This document shows positions 8,579 to 16,906 of a stretch of 64,000 bases of DNA, piece after piece. Each line of letters begins with the position of its first letter. The stretch's first letter is position 1. Position numbers and translations under genes: made by a program. A model generated the notes under the pieces. It was given only the letters and a program-made list of their open reading frames with translations, was not told the DNA's origin and did no database searches. The DNA is from SYFT01 sp964489685 (GTDB lineage: Bacteria > Acidobacteriota > Vicinamibacteria > Vicinamibacterales > SCN-69-37), in NCBI GenBank assembly GCA_964489685.1, contig CAZAZR010000003.1, forward strand, positions 1-64,000, written 5' to 3'.

Positions 8579-9688
8579 GTGCACTTGATCGCCACACCGC
8601 CCTTCGGAGATGCGCCGGACTATACTCCGCTCACTGTGCTGCCTGAACTGCCCGCCCGCTGGATCGCCACCCTCCTGCCCAACGGGATTCCGGACGAACC
8701 ACACGCGACGTGCGATCGCTGCGCCATGTGCTCAGACGACGCGCCCGCGGGCTCGGCGTCATTTTTTCATCCCGACGCCAAATGCTGCACCTACGAACCG
8801 GCGCTGCCGAACTTCATCGTCGGCCGGATCCTGCGCGACACGGACCCCGCGATGCAGTTCGGGCGACGCACCGTTGAGGCGCGCATGGCCGCCCGGCTCT
8901 CGGCGACGCCCTGGGGCCTGGAGCCGACACGGCGTCACCGCGTGCTCTACGGCAACAGCCCGGAGCTCTTTGGGCGAGCGCCGGACCTCCGATGCCCCCA
9001 CTATCAGGGAGACGGCGCCGAAGGGACGTGCGGCATCTGGCGGCATCGAAACGCGGTATGCGCCACATGGCACTGCAAACACGTGCGAGGCGATGTGGGT
9101 CTGCAATTCTGGAGATCGCTGTCGGGCCTGCTGTCGGAAGCCGAGTGGGCACTCGGCGCGTGGTGTGTGACCGAACTGGGCGGGCCGACGGCTGAACTAT
9201 GTCGCGTCATGGACCGAACGACGACGCGTCTGGCGCCGGCCGACCTGGGCGGCCCTCCGAACCAGGCGGAGTACGAGGCGTACTGGGGCTCGTGGACGGG
9301 GCGCGAATCCGAGTACTTCACGCGCGCGGCGGCCCTCGTGGATCCGCTGGACTGGGCGGCCGTCGAGCGGATCGGCGGCGTACGGATTCGCGCACACGCG
9401 ACACTGGTGCGCGACGCGTATCAGGCGCTGGTGTCCACCGAACTCCCGCAGCGCACGACGCTCGGTACCCTGCGAGTGTTGTCGGCCGCTGACGGCAAAT
9501 GCACGGTGCAGACGTATAGCGGCTACGACCCGCTGCGCATGCCAGCCACCCTGATCTCGCTGCTGCCGCAATTCGACGGCAGTGACACGCACGAGACGGT
9601 CACGAGGATTGCGAGCGCGTCTGGTGTCCAACTGGGCGACGGGATCATTCGCAAACTGCTGGATTTTGGACTCCTCCGCAAGGCCTGA
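8579..9688 (+). CDS. Nine-cysteine protein, YkgJ-like metal-cluster candidate
   Basis: A 369-residue protein, unnamed. In the N-terminal half nine cysteines are ordered CxxCxxC (45-51), CC (69-70), C139, C151, C161 and C166, the last group in GTCGIWRHRNAVCATWHCKH. The order (CxxCxxC, CC, then C...C.IW..R...C..W.C) mirrors the zinc/iron-chelating YkgJ cysteine-cluster family, although the spacing is larger and the protein longer. KCCTYEPALPNFIVGRIL reads like a conserved core. Residues 200-369 have no motif I know; the last 40 resemble a small winged-helix fold. There is no signal peptide or membrane helix. The GTG start at 8579 is 3 nt after the methyltransferase stop; GTG 8636 is an alternative. 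Confidence 0.65.
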   Translation: MHLIATPPFGDAPDYTPLTVLPELPARWIATLLPNGIPDEPHATCDRCAMCSDDAPAGSASFFHPDAKCCTYEPALPNFIVGRILRDTDPAMQFGRRTVEARMAARLSATPWGLEPTRRHRVLYGNSPELFGRAPDLRCPHYQGDGAEGTCGIWRHRNAVCATWHCKHVRGDVGLQFWRSLSGLLSEAEWALGAWCVTELGGPTAELCRVMDRTTTRLAPADLGGPPNQAEYEAYWGSWTGRESEYFTRAAALVDPLDWAAVERIGGVRIRAHATLVRDAYQALVSTELPQRTTLGTLRVLSAADGKCTVQTYSGYDPLRMPATLISLLPQFDGSDTHETVTRIASASGVQLGDGIIRKLLDFGLLRKA

Positions 9689-9710
9689 GGGCATCCGAAC
9701 CACCCGTGAC

Positions 9711-10157
9711 TCAGTTCACGTACAACGTGCGAATCTGAAACAGGATGTACAACCCGATCAGGCCGCCGATAATGGCTCCCACGATGGACCCGGCTATCAG
9801 CGAAGCCACGATCCCGACCATTTGCGAGTAGAACAGCAGCGTCCACGCCGATTTCTTCCGTCCGAACAGCCCCGGCAGCGCCAGGCCCAGCAGCACGATC
9901 TGCGCCAGAAACAACACCGCGAGGAACCCGAACCCCGTGCCGTAGCCGACGCCGCCAAACGGCATCAGCGCCGTCCCGATGCCAAGCATAACGAGCAGGC
10001 CGGGCAACGAAAGGATCAGCAGTACGAGCGCGATCCAGGGGCCGAACTTCACCAGGAACTCCCGAATCTCTCCGGGTATCTGGAACGGGGCCTTCTGGAC
10101 GAGATAGAAGTCAAGGAACCCTACGAGGTCGCGCGGTGCCTGATCGGACGTGGTCAT
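9711..10157 (-). CDS. Four-helix membrane protein, unknown function
   Basis: A 148-residue protein: a polar N-terminus of about 35 residues, then roughly four hydrophobic segments with two glycine-rich turns (MPFGGVGYGTGFGF and the last helix pair AGSIVGAIIGGLIG). No catalytic motif is visible. The start ATG 10157 is fixed by a perfect AGGAGG at 10168-10163 with 5-nt spacing; an in-frame start 30 nt upstream is rejected. It stands alone between a convergent cysteine-cluster gene and a sugar kinase gene on the same strand. Confidence 0.6.
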   Translation of the reverse strand: MTTSDQAPRDLVGFLDFYLVQKAPFQIPGEIREFLVKFGPWIALVLLILSLPGLLVMLGIGTALMPFGGVGYGTGFGFLAVLFLAQIVLLGLALPGLFGRKKSAWTLLFYSQMVGIVASLIAGSIVGAIIGGLIGLYILFQIRTLYVN

Positions 10158-10162
10158 GAGAG

Positions 10163-10168
10163 CCTCCT
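10163..10168 (-). promoter_or_regulatory. Shine-Dalgarno AGGAGG fixing the membrane-protein start
   Basis: A perfect anti-16S match on the minus strand, 5 nt before ATG 10157. It is one of the few canonical ribosome sites in a window where most genes rely on overlaps. It excludes the longer in-frame start at 10187. Confidence 0.75.
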
Positions 10169-10193
10169 GCTGAAACAGTCGCGGCATTGTAGT

Positions 10194-11726
10194 TCAAACG
10201 GCGGCACGCAGCCGCGCCTCAGCCTCGGCATAACGACGCCTCAAGTCCGCGTATGTCGCGGCGGCAGACGCATCGGGCGTCACTCGGCTCGACTCCACCG
10301 GGGCGGCCAGATTCCTGACGATGTCCGGCCAGGGCACCGGATCGGGTGACGAGGCCGCGTCGGCGTGCCACGCCCGTAGCGCAGAACCCAGACACGCGGA
10401 GTTTCCCACGGGGAGCTGATAGACGTCGGCGTCGAAGACATTGGCCATGACCTGCAACACATCGCGGTTGGCAGCGGCGCCGCCCGTGGCGTGAATCCGG
10501 CGGACGCCCACGCCCATCCAGCGCGAGTGGTTGGCCATCGCCATCATCTGCGCTTCAACCACCCCCCGCACGTTGCCCGGCACATCGTCAGGCTCGAGGC
10601 CGACACGGCGCACGCCGGCGACGGGAACGTCGGGCGTGATTTCGGGATCGAACCAGGGAAACATCAGTCGGCCGTAGTTGCCTGGGGGCGTGGAACGAAG
10701 CGCCGAGGAAAAGCCGGCCCAGTCAAGCCCATAGGCGTCGCGCACGCGCTCACGCGCCAGCGATCCATTCTTGAAGACGGTGATCCCCATGAAGTCACCG
10801 GTCGGCGCGCCGAAGACATGACCAATGCCGCCGGGGTCCACCCTCGATTCGCGCATGATGCCGGCAATCGTGTCACTGGTGCCGAGAGAGACCACCATGT
10901 GTCCGTCCGCCACCAGGCCCGTACCGACGAGGCTCGACGAGTTGTCGCCCGTCCACGCCACAATACGTGCCGACGGCAAGCCGAACCGCGACTGCCAGCG
11001 GGGCGCGAGCGTGCCAATCACGGTGGCGGACGGCACAATGCGCGGCAGTTTTGACGCGAGTCCGGGTGCCGTGGCGTCCAGGGCCAGCGGCCACCAGTCC
11101 TGGGTCGCGAGGTCCATCAGGTTCATCCCGCTGGCATCACCAGGGTCAAGCGGCGCATCGTCGCCCGTGAGTTGGGACGCCAGAAAAGAACTCACCAGAT
11201 GGATGCGGGCCGTGTCGGCGTAGGCCCGCGGCTCTGTCTTGTGGAACTTTCGAATCTGGGGTCCGGTAAAACGTTCATAGGCGCGCGACCCCGTGCGCTG
11301 GGCCAGCACCGCGGCACCACCCACTGCGGCGGTGATTTCCGCGCACTCGTCGCGCGTGCTGCTGTCCATCCAGATTGGGGCCACGGACCGTGTGAGCGCC
11401 CCGGTGCTGCTGAGGTAGACGCTGCCATGCTGCTGTGCACACCCGCTGATGGCGCATAGACTGCGGATGTCGATGCCGCACCGCGTCACGCGGCCCAGCA
11501 TCTGCTCCAATGCCCTCACCCACATCTCTGGCGACGAGACCCGGACGAGCGGGTCGTCGGAGGGCAACACACCATGTGAGGTGCCGAACTCCGGAAACGT
11601 CTCATCAAACGGCATCGCGTCCTGCCAGAGCACTTCCGCGCGACCGCCGGTGACAGCGATGAGAATGGCTGACAGGCTTTGCGTGGAGCTGTCGAGCCCG
11701 AGGTAACACCTCTGGTGGGGGCTCAC
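10194..11726 (-). CDS. FGGY-family carbohydrate kinase (xylulokinase-like)
   Basis: A 510-residue kinase of the FGGY (actin/hexokinase-fold) family. It has a phosphate-1 loop GLDSSTQSLSA near residue 9, ISGCAQQHGSV near 93 as in xylulokinases, and a second phosphate segment GDNSSSLVGTG with SLGTSDT. It would phosphorylate a ketose or polyol with ATP in the cytoplasm; xylulose is the best guess from the QQHG segment but is not certain. The GTG start overlaps the stop of the upstream Gfo/Idh/MocA gene by 4 nt, pairing an oxidoreductase with a kinase in a small sugar-catabolic operon. Confidence 0.85.
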   Translation of the reverse strand: MSPHQRCYLGLDSSTQSLSAILIAVTGGRAEVLWQDAMPFDETFPEFGTSHGVLPSDDPLVRVSSPEMWVRALEQMLGRVTRCGIDIRSLCAISGCAQQHGSVYLSSTGALTRSVAPIWMDSSTRDECAEITAAVGGAAVLAQRTGSRAYERFTGPQIRKFHKTEPRAYADTARIHLVSSFLASQLTGDDAPLDPGDASGMNLMDLATQDWWPLALDATAPGLASKLPRIVPSATVIGTLAPRWQSRFGLPSARIVAWTGDNSSSLVGTGLVADGHMVVSLGTSDTIAGIMRESRVDPGGIGHVFGAPTGDFMGITVFKNGSLARERVRDAYGLDWAGFSSALRSTPPGNYGRLMFPWFDPEITPDVPVAGVRRVGLEPDDVPGNVRGVVEAQMMAMANHSRWMGVGVRRIHATGGAAANRDVLQVMANVFDADVYQLPVGNSACLGSALRAWHADAASSPDPVPWPDIVRNLAAPVESSRVTPDASAAATYADLRRRYAEAEARLRAAV

Positions 11727-12730
11727 GGAACTTCCCAGCCTCCAGACACCGAGGAACGGAATGCCGCATCGATGACGGCCATGTTCTTGACCGACATCTC
11801 AAGCGGATACGGCGCTGCGCGCGATTCAAGAATGGCGAGCGACAATTCGTCGGCCTGAACGCGGTACTGATCACACGCCGGAATCTCCACCGTCTCGACC
11901 GTCCTGCCGAACAGGTCGCCCTGGGTATCCACAAAGAGTCGGCACGGGCGATCGGGCGGCGCGTTGAAAGGAATCTCAACTTCGAGGCGGCCGCTCGTGC
12001 CAAACACCTGCACACGCTGGTAGGGCGCGAGCCTCGTGCTGCAGACGCCAATGGCCTGTCCCGAGGGGTACTCAAGCAGCAACGATGTCAGGGTATCGAC
12101 GCCAGATACCGGGTCGCGCTCGATCAGGCTCATCACGCGTCGAGGTTCCTCAGCAAACACCATCCGCGACGTCATGATCAGGTAACAGCCGATGTCCATC
12201 AGGCCACCGCCGCCCCACTCCACGACACTGCGAATGTTGACCGGGTCGTCGTTGTAGTAGCTGAACGCGCCGACGTACGAACGAATGGCCCCGAGACGAC
12301 CCGATCGGCACACGTCGATCGCGCGCAGCCACTGCGGGTGCGTGCGCACCATAAACGCCTCCTGGATGGTGACGCCGGTGCGATCGCGCACACCAATCAG
12401 CGCTCGCGCTTCGTCGGCCGTCAAGCCGACCGGCTTCTCGCACAACACGTGTTTGCCGGCCTCTGCGGCCAGCGTCGTCCACGGCACGTGCAGATGGTTC
12501 GGCAACGGGTTGTAGATGGCATCCACTTCCGGATCGGCCAGCAAGGCCTCATACGATCCGTAGGACGTTGGAATGCCCAGCGCGGTGGCCACGACCCTGG
12601 CGGTCGAGGCGTCGCGGGAAGCGATCGCCACCACGTCAGAGTGCCTGCCGCCCTGCATGGCGGGAATCACCTTGTCTACACCGATTTTCGCGGTGCTCAA
12701 CACACCCCATTTGATCTTCATCTTCTGCAT
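11723..12730 (-). CDS. Gfo/Idh/MocA-family oxidoreductase
   Basis: A 335-residue NAD(P)-dependent oxidoreductase: a Rossmann start IKWGVLSTAKIG near residue 6, and the conserved lysine motif HVLCEKPVGLTADEA near 94, followed by the family's alpha/beta C-terminal domain. The GVLSTAKI form is that of the glucose-fructose oxidoreductase / dihydrodiol dehydrogenase subgroup, which oxidises sugars or cyclitols at a ring carbon. It is coupled by a 4-nt overlap to a downstream FGGY kinase, implying that the product is phosphorylated. ATG 12721 is an equally good start. Confidence 0.87.
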   Translation of the reverse strand: MQKMKIKWGVLSTAKIGVDKVIPAMQGGRHSDVVAIASRDASTARVVATALGIPTSYGSYEALLADPEVDAIYNPLPNHLHVPWTTLAAEAGKHVLCEKPVGLTADEARALIGVRDRTGVTIQEAFMVRTHPQWLRAIDVCRSGRLGAIRSYVGAFSYYNDDPVNIRSVVEWGGGGLMDIGCYLIMTSRMVFAEEPRRVMSLIERDPVSGVDTLTSLLLEYPSGQAIGVCSTRLAPYQRVQVFGTSGRLEVEIPFNAPPDRPCRLFVDTQGDLFGRTVETVEIPACDQYRVQADELSLAILESRAAPYPLEMSVKNMAVIDAAFRSSVSGGWEVP

Positions 12731-12812
12731 CCGCGAATCGGTAATCTACCTCAGTCTCCTGCGGAAGGGACAAAAAGTCTGCTAGGCTTCCGGCCACACC
12801 CTGACGCGTGAC

Positions 12813-12817
12813 GGAGG
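12813..12817 (+). promoter_or_regulatory. Shine-Dalgarno GGAGG selecting a GTG start
   Basis: GGAGG abuts the ATG at 12818 (no spacer) but lies 6 nt from GTG 12824, so ribosomes should initiate at the GTG. Confidence 0.55.
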
Positions 12818-12823
12818 ATGACC

Positions 12824-13294
12824 GTGTTGCGAAGCCTGCTGCTGTGTGGAGGTCTGTTGATTGTGGCGATGCCGTTGACCGCGCAAACCCAACTGCCCAC
12901 GAAACGGGTGCTGACGCTGGAGGCAGCGCGGCGCGTCCTGTCGGCGGCAGAGGCCGAGGCCCGCAAGAACAACTGGGCGGTGTCCATCGCGGTGCTCGAC
13001 GACAGCGGGCACCTGATCCTGTTCCAGCGGATGGACGGCGCCAAACTTGTCGCCACGGACATTGCCATTCGGAAGGCGCGCACGGCGGCCTATTTCCAGG
13101 GGCCGACCAAGGACCTGGAGGCGGAGGTGGCCGGCGGCCGGACCGCGCTGCTGCCGATCGACGGCTTCATGCCACTCGAGGGCGGTGTGCCGCTGATGTC
13201 AGGTGGCCAACTCGTCGGCGCCGTCGGCGTCAGCGGCGTCAGCGGCGCGCAAGACGCGCAGTGTGCGCTCGCAGGCGCGGCGGTGATCAAATAG
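12824..13294 (+). CDS. Secreted GlcG/HbpS-family (DUF336) protein
   Basis: A 156-residue protein: signal peptide of about 20 residues ending LTAQ, then a GlcG/HbpS domain. Recognisable features are LTLEAARRVLSAAEAEARKNNW, SIAVLDDSGHLILFQRMDGA, IRKARTAAYF and the glycine-rich C-terminus GQLVGAVGVSG. Members bind haem or corrinoid-like ligands or act as small-molecule-binding accessory proteins; function in this setting is unknown. Export is indicated by the leader. The GTG start is chosen from Shine-Dalgarno spacing; ATG 12818 would add two residues. It stands alone, divergent from the oxidoreductase operon. Confidence 0.8.
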   Translation: MLRSLLLCGGLLIVAMPLTAQTQLPTKRVLTLEAARRVLSAAEAEARKNNWAVSIAVLDDSGHLILFQRMDGAKLVATDIAIRKARTAAYFQGPTKDLEAEVAGGRTALLPIDGFMPLEGGVPLMSGGQLVGAVGVSGVSGAQDAQCALAGAAVIK

Positions 13295-13320
13295 ATCACC
13301 ACCCTCAATAGGAGCGCTCG

Positions 13321-14628
13321 TTATTGTCCTCCCGCGAGTGCGAGCAACGTCGCGAGCGCGATCTCGATGCCTCTCAGGCTCGGGACCTTGTCAACCGCAA
13401 TCCACTCGTCGAGTGCGTGCGCGCGGCCGCCACGGCCACCTGAATCGACGGTAATCGCGGGAATCCGCAGGCTGATAGGGATGTTCGAGTCGGTACTGCC
13501 CCAGCTGAACGTCGGCCGCCCACCCGCCGCCCGAATCGACGCGGCCGCCGTCTGCACGATCGGCGAGTCGATCGGGGTCTCCCCTGACGGCCGGTCGCCG
13601 ATCAGCTTCAGCTCAGCGGTCACTGCGCCCTGAGCCGTGGAGCGGGCGGCATTCTCCTCGCGCACCGCGTCGGCAATCAACGCCATCAGGCTTTCATCGA
13701 GCTTCTGCAGTTCGACCCGTGATTCCGACCGCATATCCAGCTCCATCCAGGATTCGAACGGGATCGAGTTCACCGAGGTGCCCCCACCGACCACGCCGAC
13801 GCTGTAGGTTGTTTTTGGTTTCTCCGGCACGGTCAGCTTGCCGAACCGCTGCATCGCGCCGGCCATGGCAAATGCCGGACTCACCAGTCCAAACGCCCCG
13901 TAACTGTGTCCGCCCGGTCCCTTGAAGATGACGCGGTATCGGCGGCTGCCGACGCCGCCGTGCGTGATGTTTGCCCCGCCGCCAGCGCCGTCCACCGAGA
14001 TAAACATCTTGATACGGTCCTTGTACTTGCCCGTGTTGAACAGGTACTTCACGCCGCGCAGGTCGCCCTGGCCTTCTTCACCCACATTGCCAATAAACAG
14101 CAGGTCGCTCGACGTACGAATGCCCGCCTCGTTCATCGCACGGATCATCGCCAGTAACACCGCCAGCGAACGGGTGTCATCACCGATGCCTGGTGCCGAC
14201 AATCGATCACCCTCCCGCTTGACCTTCACATCGGTCCCCTCGGGAAACACCGTATCGAGGTGCGCTGCAATCGCGACAAGCGGCGCCGTCTCTCTCGCTG
14301 CGGCTGTGCCACGGCGGAGCCCCATGACGTTACCTTCTTCGTCCTGCTCGACATCGGTCAGGCCGGAGGCGCGCAGCATCTCGAGGTAGGCGGCCGCGCG
14401 CGCGGCTTCCTTGAATGGCGGAGCGGGAATCTCGGTCAGTGTGATGATCTCGGCAATCATGCGGTCGTGATCGCGATCGAGCACGGCGATCGCCTTCCTG
14501 AAGCCGTCGCTGCCCCGAACCGTGGCAACCGTTGTGTCAAACGTATTCGTCTGCGCCGCCACAGACGCGCCAATCAGGCACGCGGCCACGACAGCGTTCA
14601 TGAATCGTGAATACATGCCGACGATCAT
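13321..14628 (-). CDS. Secreted M20/M25/M40-family metallopeptidase
   Basis: A 435-residue zinc exopeptidase with a signal peptide (cleavage near ASVAA-QT). Metal and catalytic motifs are in family order: AHLDTVFPEG (His, Asp), GIGDDTRSLA (bridging Asp), GNVGEEGQGDLRG (catalytic Glu-Glu) and HALDEWI near the C-terminus (His). The dimerisation domain lies between, with GPGGHSYGAFG. It resembles tripeptidase/PepT-like M20 members acting on small peptides, here in the periplasm. Alternative starts at 14616 or 14601 leave the signal peptide intact. It appears monocistronic. Confidence 0.87.
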   Translation of the reverse strand: MIVGMYSRFMNAVVAACLIGASVAAQTNTFDTTVATVRGSDGFRKAIAVLDRDHDRMIAEIITLTEIPAPPFKEAARAAAYLEMLRASGLTDVEQDEEGNVMGLRRGTAAARETAPLVAIAAHLDTVFPEGTDVKVKREGDRLSAPGIGDDTRSLAVLLAMIRAMNEAGIRTSSDLLFIGNVGEEGQGDLRGVKYLFNTGKYKDRIKMFISVDGAGGGANITHGGVGSRRYRVIFKGPGGHSYGAFGLVSPAFAMAGAMQRFGKLTVPEKPKTTYSVGVVGGGTSVNSIPFESWMELDMRSESRVELQKLDESLMALIADAVREENAARSTAQGAVTAELKLIGDRPSGETPIDSPIVQTAAASIRAAGGRPTFSWGSTDSNIPISLRIPAITVDSGGRGGRAHALDEWIAVDKVPSLRGIEIALATLLALAGGQ

Positions 14629-14672
14629 AGCCTTCCGAGGGCAGCGGCGTCAGGCCGCCCATCGGGGGCGGT

Positions 14673-15920
14673 TCACGTCTGTTCAAAGGAGGTTTGAAGG
14701 CGCCAGGCCGCCAGTACAAGGCCGCACGCGAGCCACTGAAAGATGCCCACTTTCGCGCCAAGCGCGACGGCATCCAGTAAACCAAACACCTGCACCGAGA
14801 ACACGGACAGCCCTGCGGCGACACCGACGGCGCGTACCCAGGAGTCTCCCCCATTCAGGCGGGCAAGGTCGTAAGCGCGACGCAGGACAAACACCGTCAC
14901 CGCCATGTAGGCCGCCAGCCCGATCAATCCAACATCCAGTGCGGTCTGCAAAAACACATTATGCGCGTGCGGGCGGCCGACGATGATGTCCGGGTAGACG
15001 AGGACCGGCGAGTAGCCACTGTGCCTGAAGTAGTCGAATCCGATGCCGGTCCACGGGGAGGTGCGCAACGCCTCGAGCGCCTGTTGCCAGATGGCGATCC
15101 GTGTCTGCAGGGATCCCATCGGTTCAGCGGCCCTCGGATGGTCGCCCCACAGGGTGTAGACCACGACTGGCACGAGCACGAAAACCGCGATGGCCGTCGC
15201 CCACCAGACCGCCGGCTTCACGAACCGACGGGCCATCAGCCACACCATGCCCGCGGCCGCGAGCCAGACTGACCTCGATTGCATCACCACGACAACGGCG
15301 ATGGTTCCCAGAGCGGACAGTACGCCCGCGACCTGAAGCGGGATGCGAACGCTGCTTCCGACCAATGGAGACCCGGCGAGCGCCACCGCCACAGGCACCA
15401 CCATTATCGCGAGTGCCGCGAGCGCGTTTCGGTTGACGGACCGTTGAGGATGCAGGCGGCCAATCGGCAAGGGCGCTGGCGCGCTGACCGGCGCCGTGGG
15501 TTTCCCGAACATCGTCTTCGCGGTGTGCACCGGCAATACGCTGCGAAAGCCGATGGCTGCGGCAGCGGCACCGAAGACCACAAACGCGAGGACGGCACAC
15601 ACGAGTCGTTCGCGCGTGCGGCACCAGACCCCGACCGTGCCCATGGCAAGGAGCCCAAGCGCCAGACCGGCAAAGTGGTTGATGGTCTCCGGTTGCTCAG
15701 CCACGTCGAGCGCCGAGAAGATCGCGGCCACGGCCAGCACCGCCACGTACAGCGGGAGGCGCCCGACATTTCGCACGAGACCAATGGCGCAGATCATGGC
15801 CACGGCGGCGAGCACGCCCACCGCTCCAAGGCCTGAGGACCCCGCCAGCGCTGGAAATGCGAGCACGGGTGCCACCAGGGTCAGCACCGCAGCCGCGATC
15901 GATGGGACCCGACTTGTCAT
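14673..15920 (-). CDS. O-antigen ligase / Wzy_C-family membrane protein
   Basis: A 415-residue protein with 10 or more hydrophobic segments and the large periplasmic loop typical of WaaL/Wzy_C ligases. The loop has MQSRSVWLA before it, RIAIWQQALEALRTSPWTG inside it and a conserved PHAHNVFLQ near its end, where ligases carry a catalytic His. Family members transfer or polymerise undecaprenyl-linked glycan on the outer face of the inner membrane. Its start overlaps the stop of an N-terminally truncated GT4 by 4 nt. It could serve either glycan locus of the window. Confidence 0.85.
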   Translation of the reverse strand: MTSRVPSIAAAVLTLVAPVLAFPALAGSSGLGAVGVLAAVAMICAIGLVRNVGRLPLYVAVLAVAAIFSALDVAEQPETINHFAGLALGLLAMGTVGVWCRTRERLVCAVLAFVVFGAAAAAIGFRSVLPVHTAKTMFGKPTAPVSAPAPLPIGRLHPQRSVNRNALAALAIMVVPVAVALAGSPLVGSSVRIPLQVAGVLSALGTIAVVVVMQSRSVWLAAAGMVWLMARRFVKPAVWWATAIAVFVLVPVVVYTLWGDHPRAAEPMGSLQTRIAIWQQALEALRTSPWTGIGFDYFRHSGYSPVLVYPDIIVGRPHAHNVFLQTALDVGLIGLAAYMAVTVFVLRRAYDLARLNGGDSWVRAVGVAAGLSVFSVQVFGLLDAVALGAKVGIFQWLACGLVLAAWRLQTSFEQT

Positions 15921-16780
15921 TGATGCACGAGGTCCAGGAACAGGTCGTAGGCCCGCGCGATCGCGCCCTCTCTGTCGACGCGTTCGGCGGCATACGCCAT
16001 GGCCCGCACGGCGTACGCATCGTGTTCTGCGGGCAACCGGGCACTGAGCGCTTCGATGGCCATGCCAAACGCCGACATCGAACTCAGTGGAAGACTCCAG
16101 CCGACCTCGTGTTTTTCCACATCACTCCAGGGCGTCTGGTCGCTGATTAGCACGGGTAGGCCCGCCGACAGCGACTCAAAGATGACGTGCCCGAAGTTCT
16201 CCCCACGGGTCGGAAAAAACAACAGGTCGTGTCTGGCGAGCGTGCGTTTCACCTGATCGGGCTGTACCTCGCCCTGGTAGACGGCGCGGACATTCGGTGG
16301 CAGACGTGCCAGCAGTCGCTCGCACTCCAACCAGTACGACGCGTCCTCAATTGGACCAAAGATGGCGAACTCGACGGGCACCTTGACGCCGGCCAACACG
16401 CGAAGCGCGAAGTCCAGATTCTTCTTGGGGGAGATGCGCGACGGGAAACAGAGGCGCAGCGCTCCGGGGACGCGCGGTTGAACCCGCATCGGCGATTCCG
16501 TCGACACCTCCTCGGTCAAATCCGAGGCCACCCGCATCTGGTCTTGCCGAACACGCTTCAGGATCCGGACGATCTCGTCTCGCTCCGACTCGTTCGACGC
16601 CTGCCAGGTAAGGTCCCGATTGCGCCGGAATTCAGACTGGGTCGCGGAGCGAACCAAGTGCTGTCCCTGAACGATCAGCTTCACCTGATGAGTTGCATCA
16701 ACGTCGGCTATGCGCGCTCGCAACCAACCCCACGCCGCGCGGGTCTTGGCACACGCCACTTGACTCGTCATCAGGCTCAC
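15917..16780 (-). pseudogene. N-terminally truncated GT4 glycosyltransferase
   Basis: The 287-residue frame contains only the C-terminal donor-binding domain of a family 4 glycosyltransferase: SRISPKKNLDFAL, FGPIEDASYWLECE, TRGENFGHVIFESLSAGLPV and DQTPW. It aligns motif by motif with the intact 382-residue GT4 at 50412-51560 from about residue 57 (LTWQAS) onwards. The acceptor domain of about 180 residues is missing, and the first 56 residues match nothing I know. GTG 16780 overlaps the TGA of a short open frame by 4 nt. A GT-B enzyme without its acceptor domain should be inactive, so I treat this as a remnant, though the frame is intact and still coupled to the ligase gene. Confidence 0.65.
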
Positions 16781-16906
16781 AGTTTCTTTCCTGCTGGCGG
16801 GACGAAGACATCCGAGGCCACGGGACGCCGAAGGGCGCGGTTCCGGAGAAAACTGTATCCGATGCCTTCCCGGCGAGGCGCGTTCTCTCGATGGGATGCG
16901 TCGCGA
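16777..16906 (-). other. Open-frame C-terminal remnant between truncated GT4 and DUF1501 gene
   Basis: Between the two genes one minus-strand frame stays open from inside the DUF1501 3' end to TGA at 16779-16777 and ends SFLRNRALRRPVASDVFVPP plus five residues. It has no usable start codon, and its composition looks like a protein C-terminus. It may be the tail of a lost upstream glycan gene whose stop overlapped the GT4 start. It may also be chance open frame in GC-rich DNA. Confidence 0.25.

Noticed and set aside
8621..8626. TATACT as a -10 box inside the cysteine-protein gene
   Set aside because: No -35 element at suitable spacing, and the gene is already coupled to the upstream methyltransferase.
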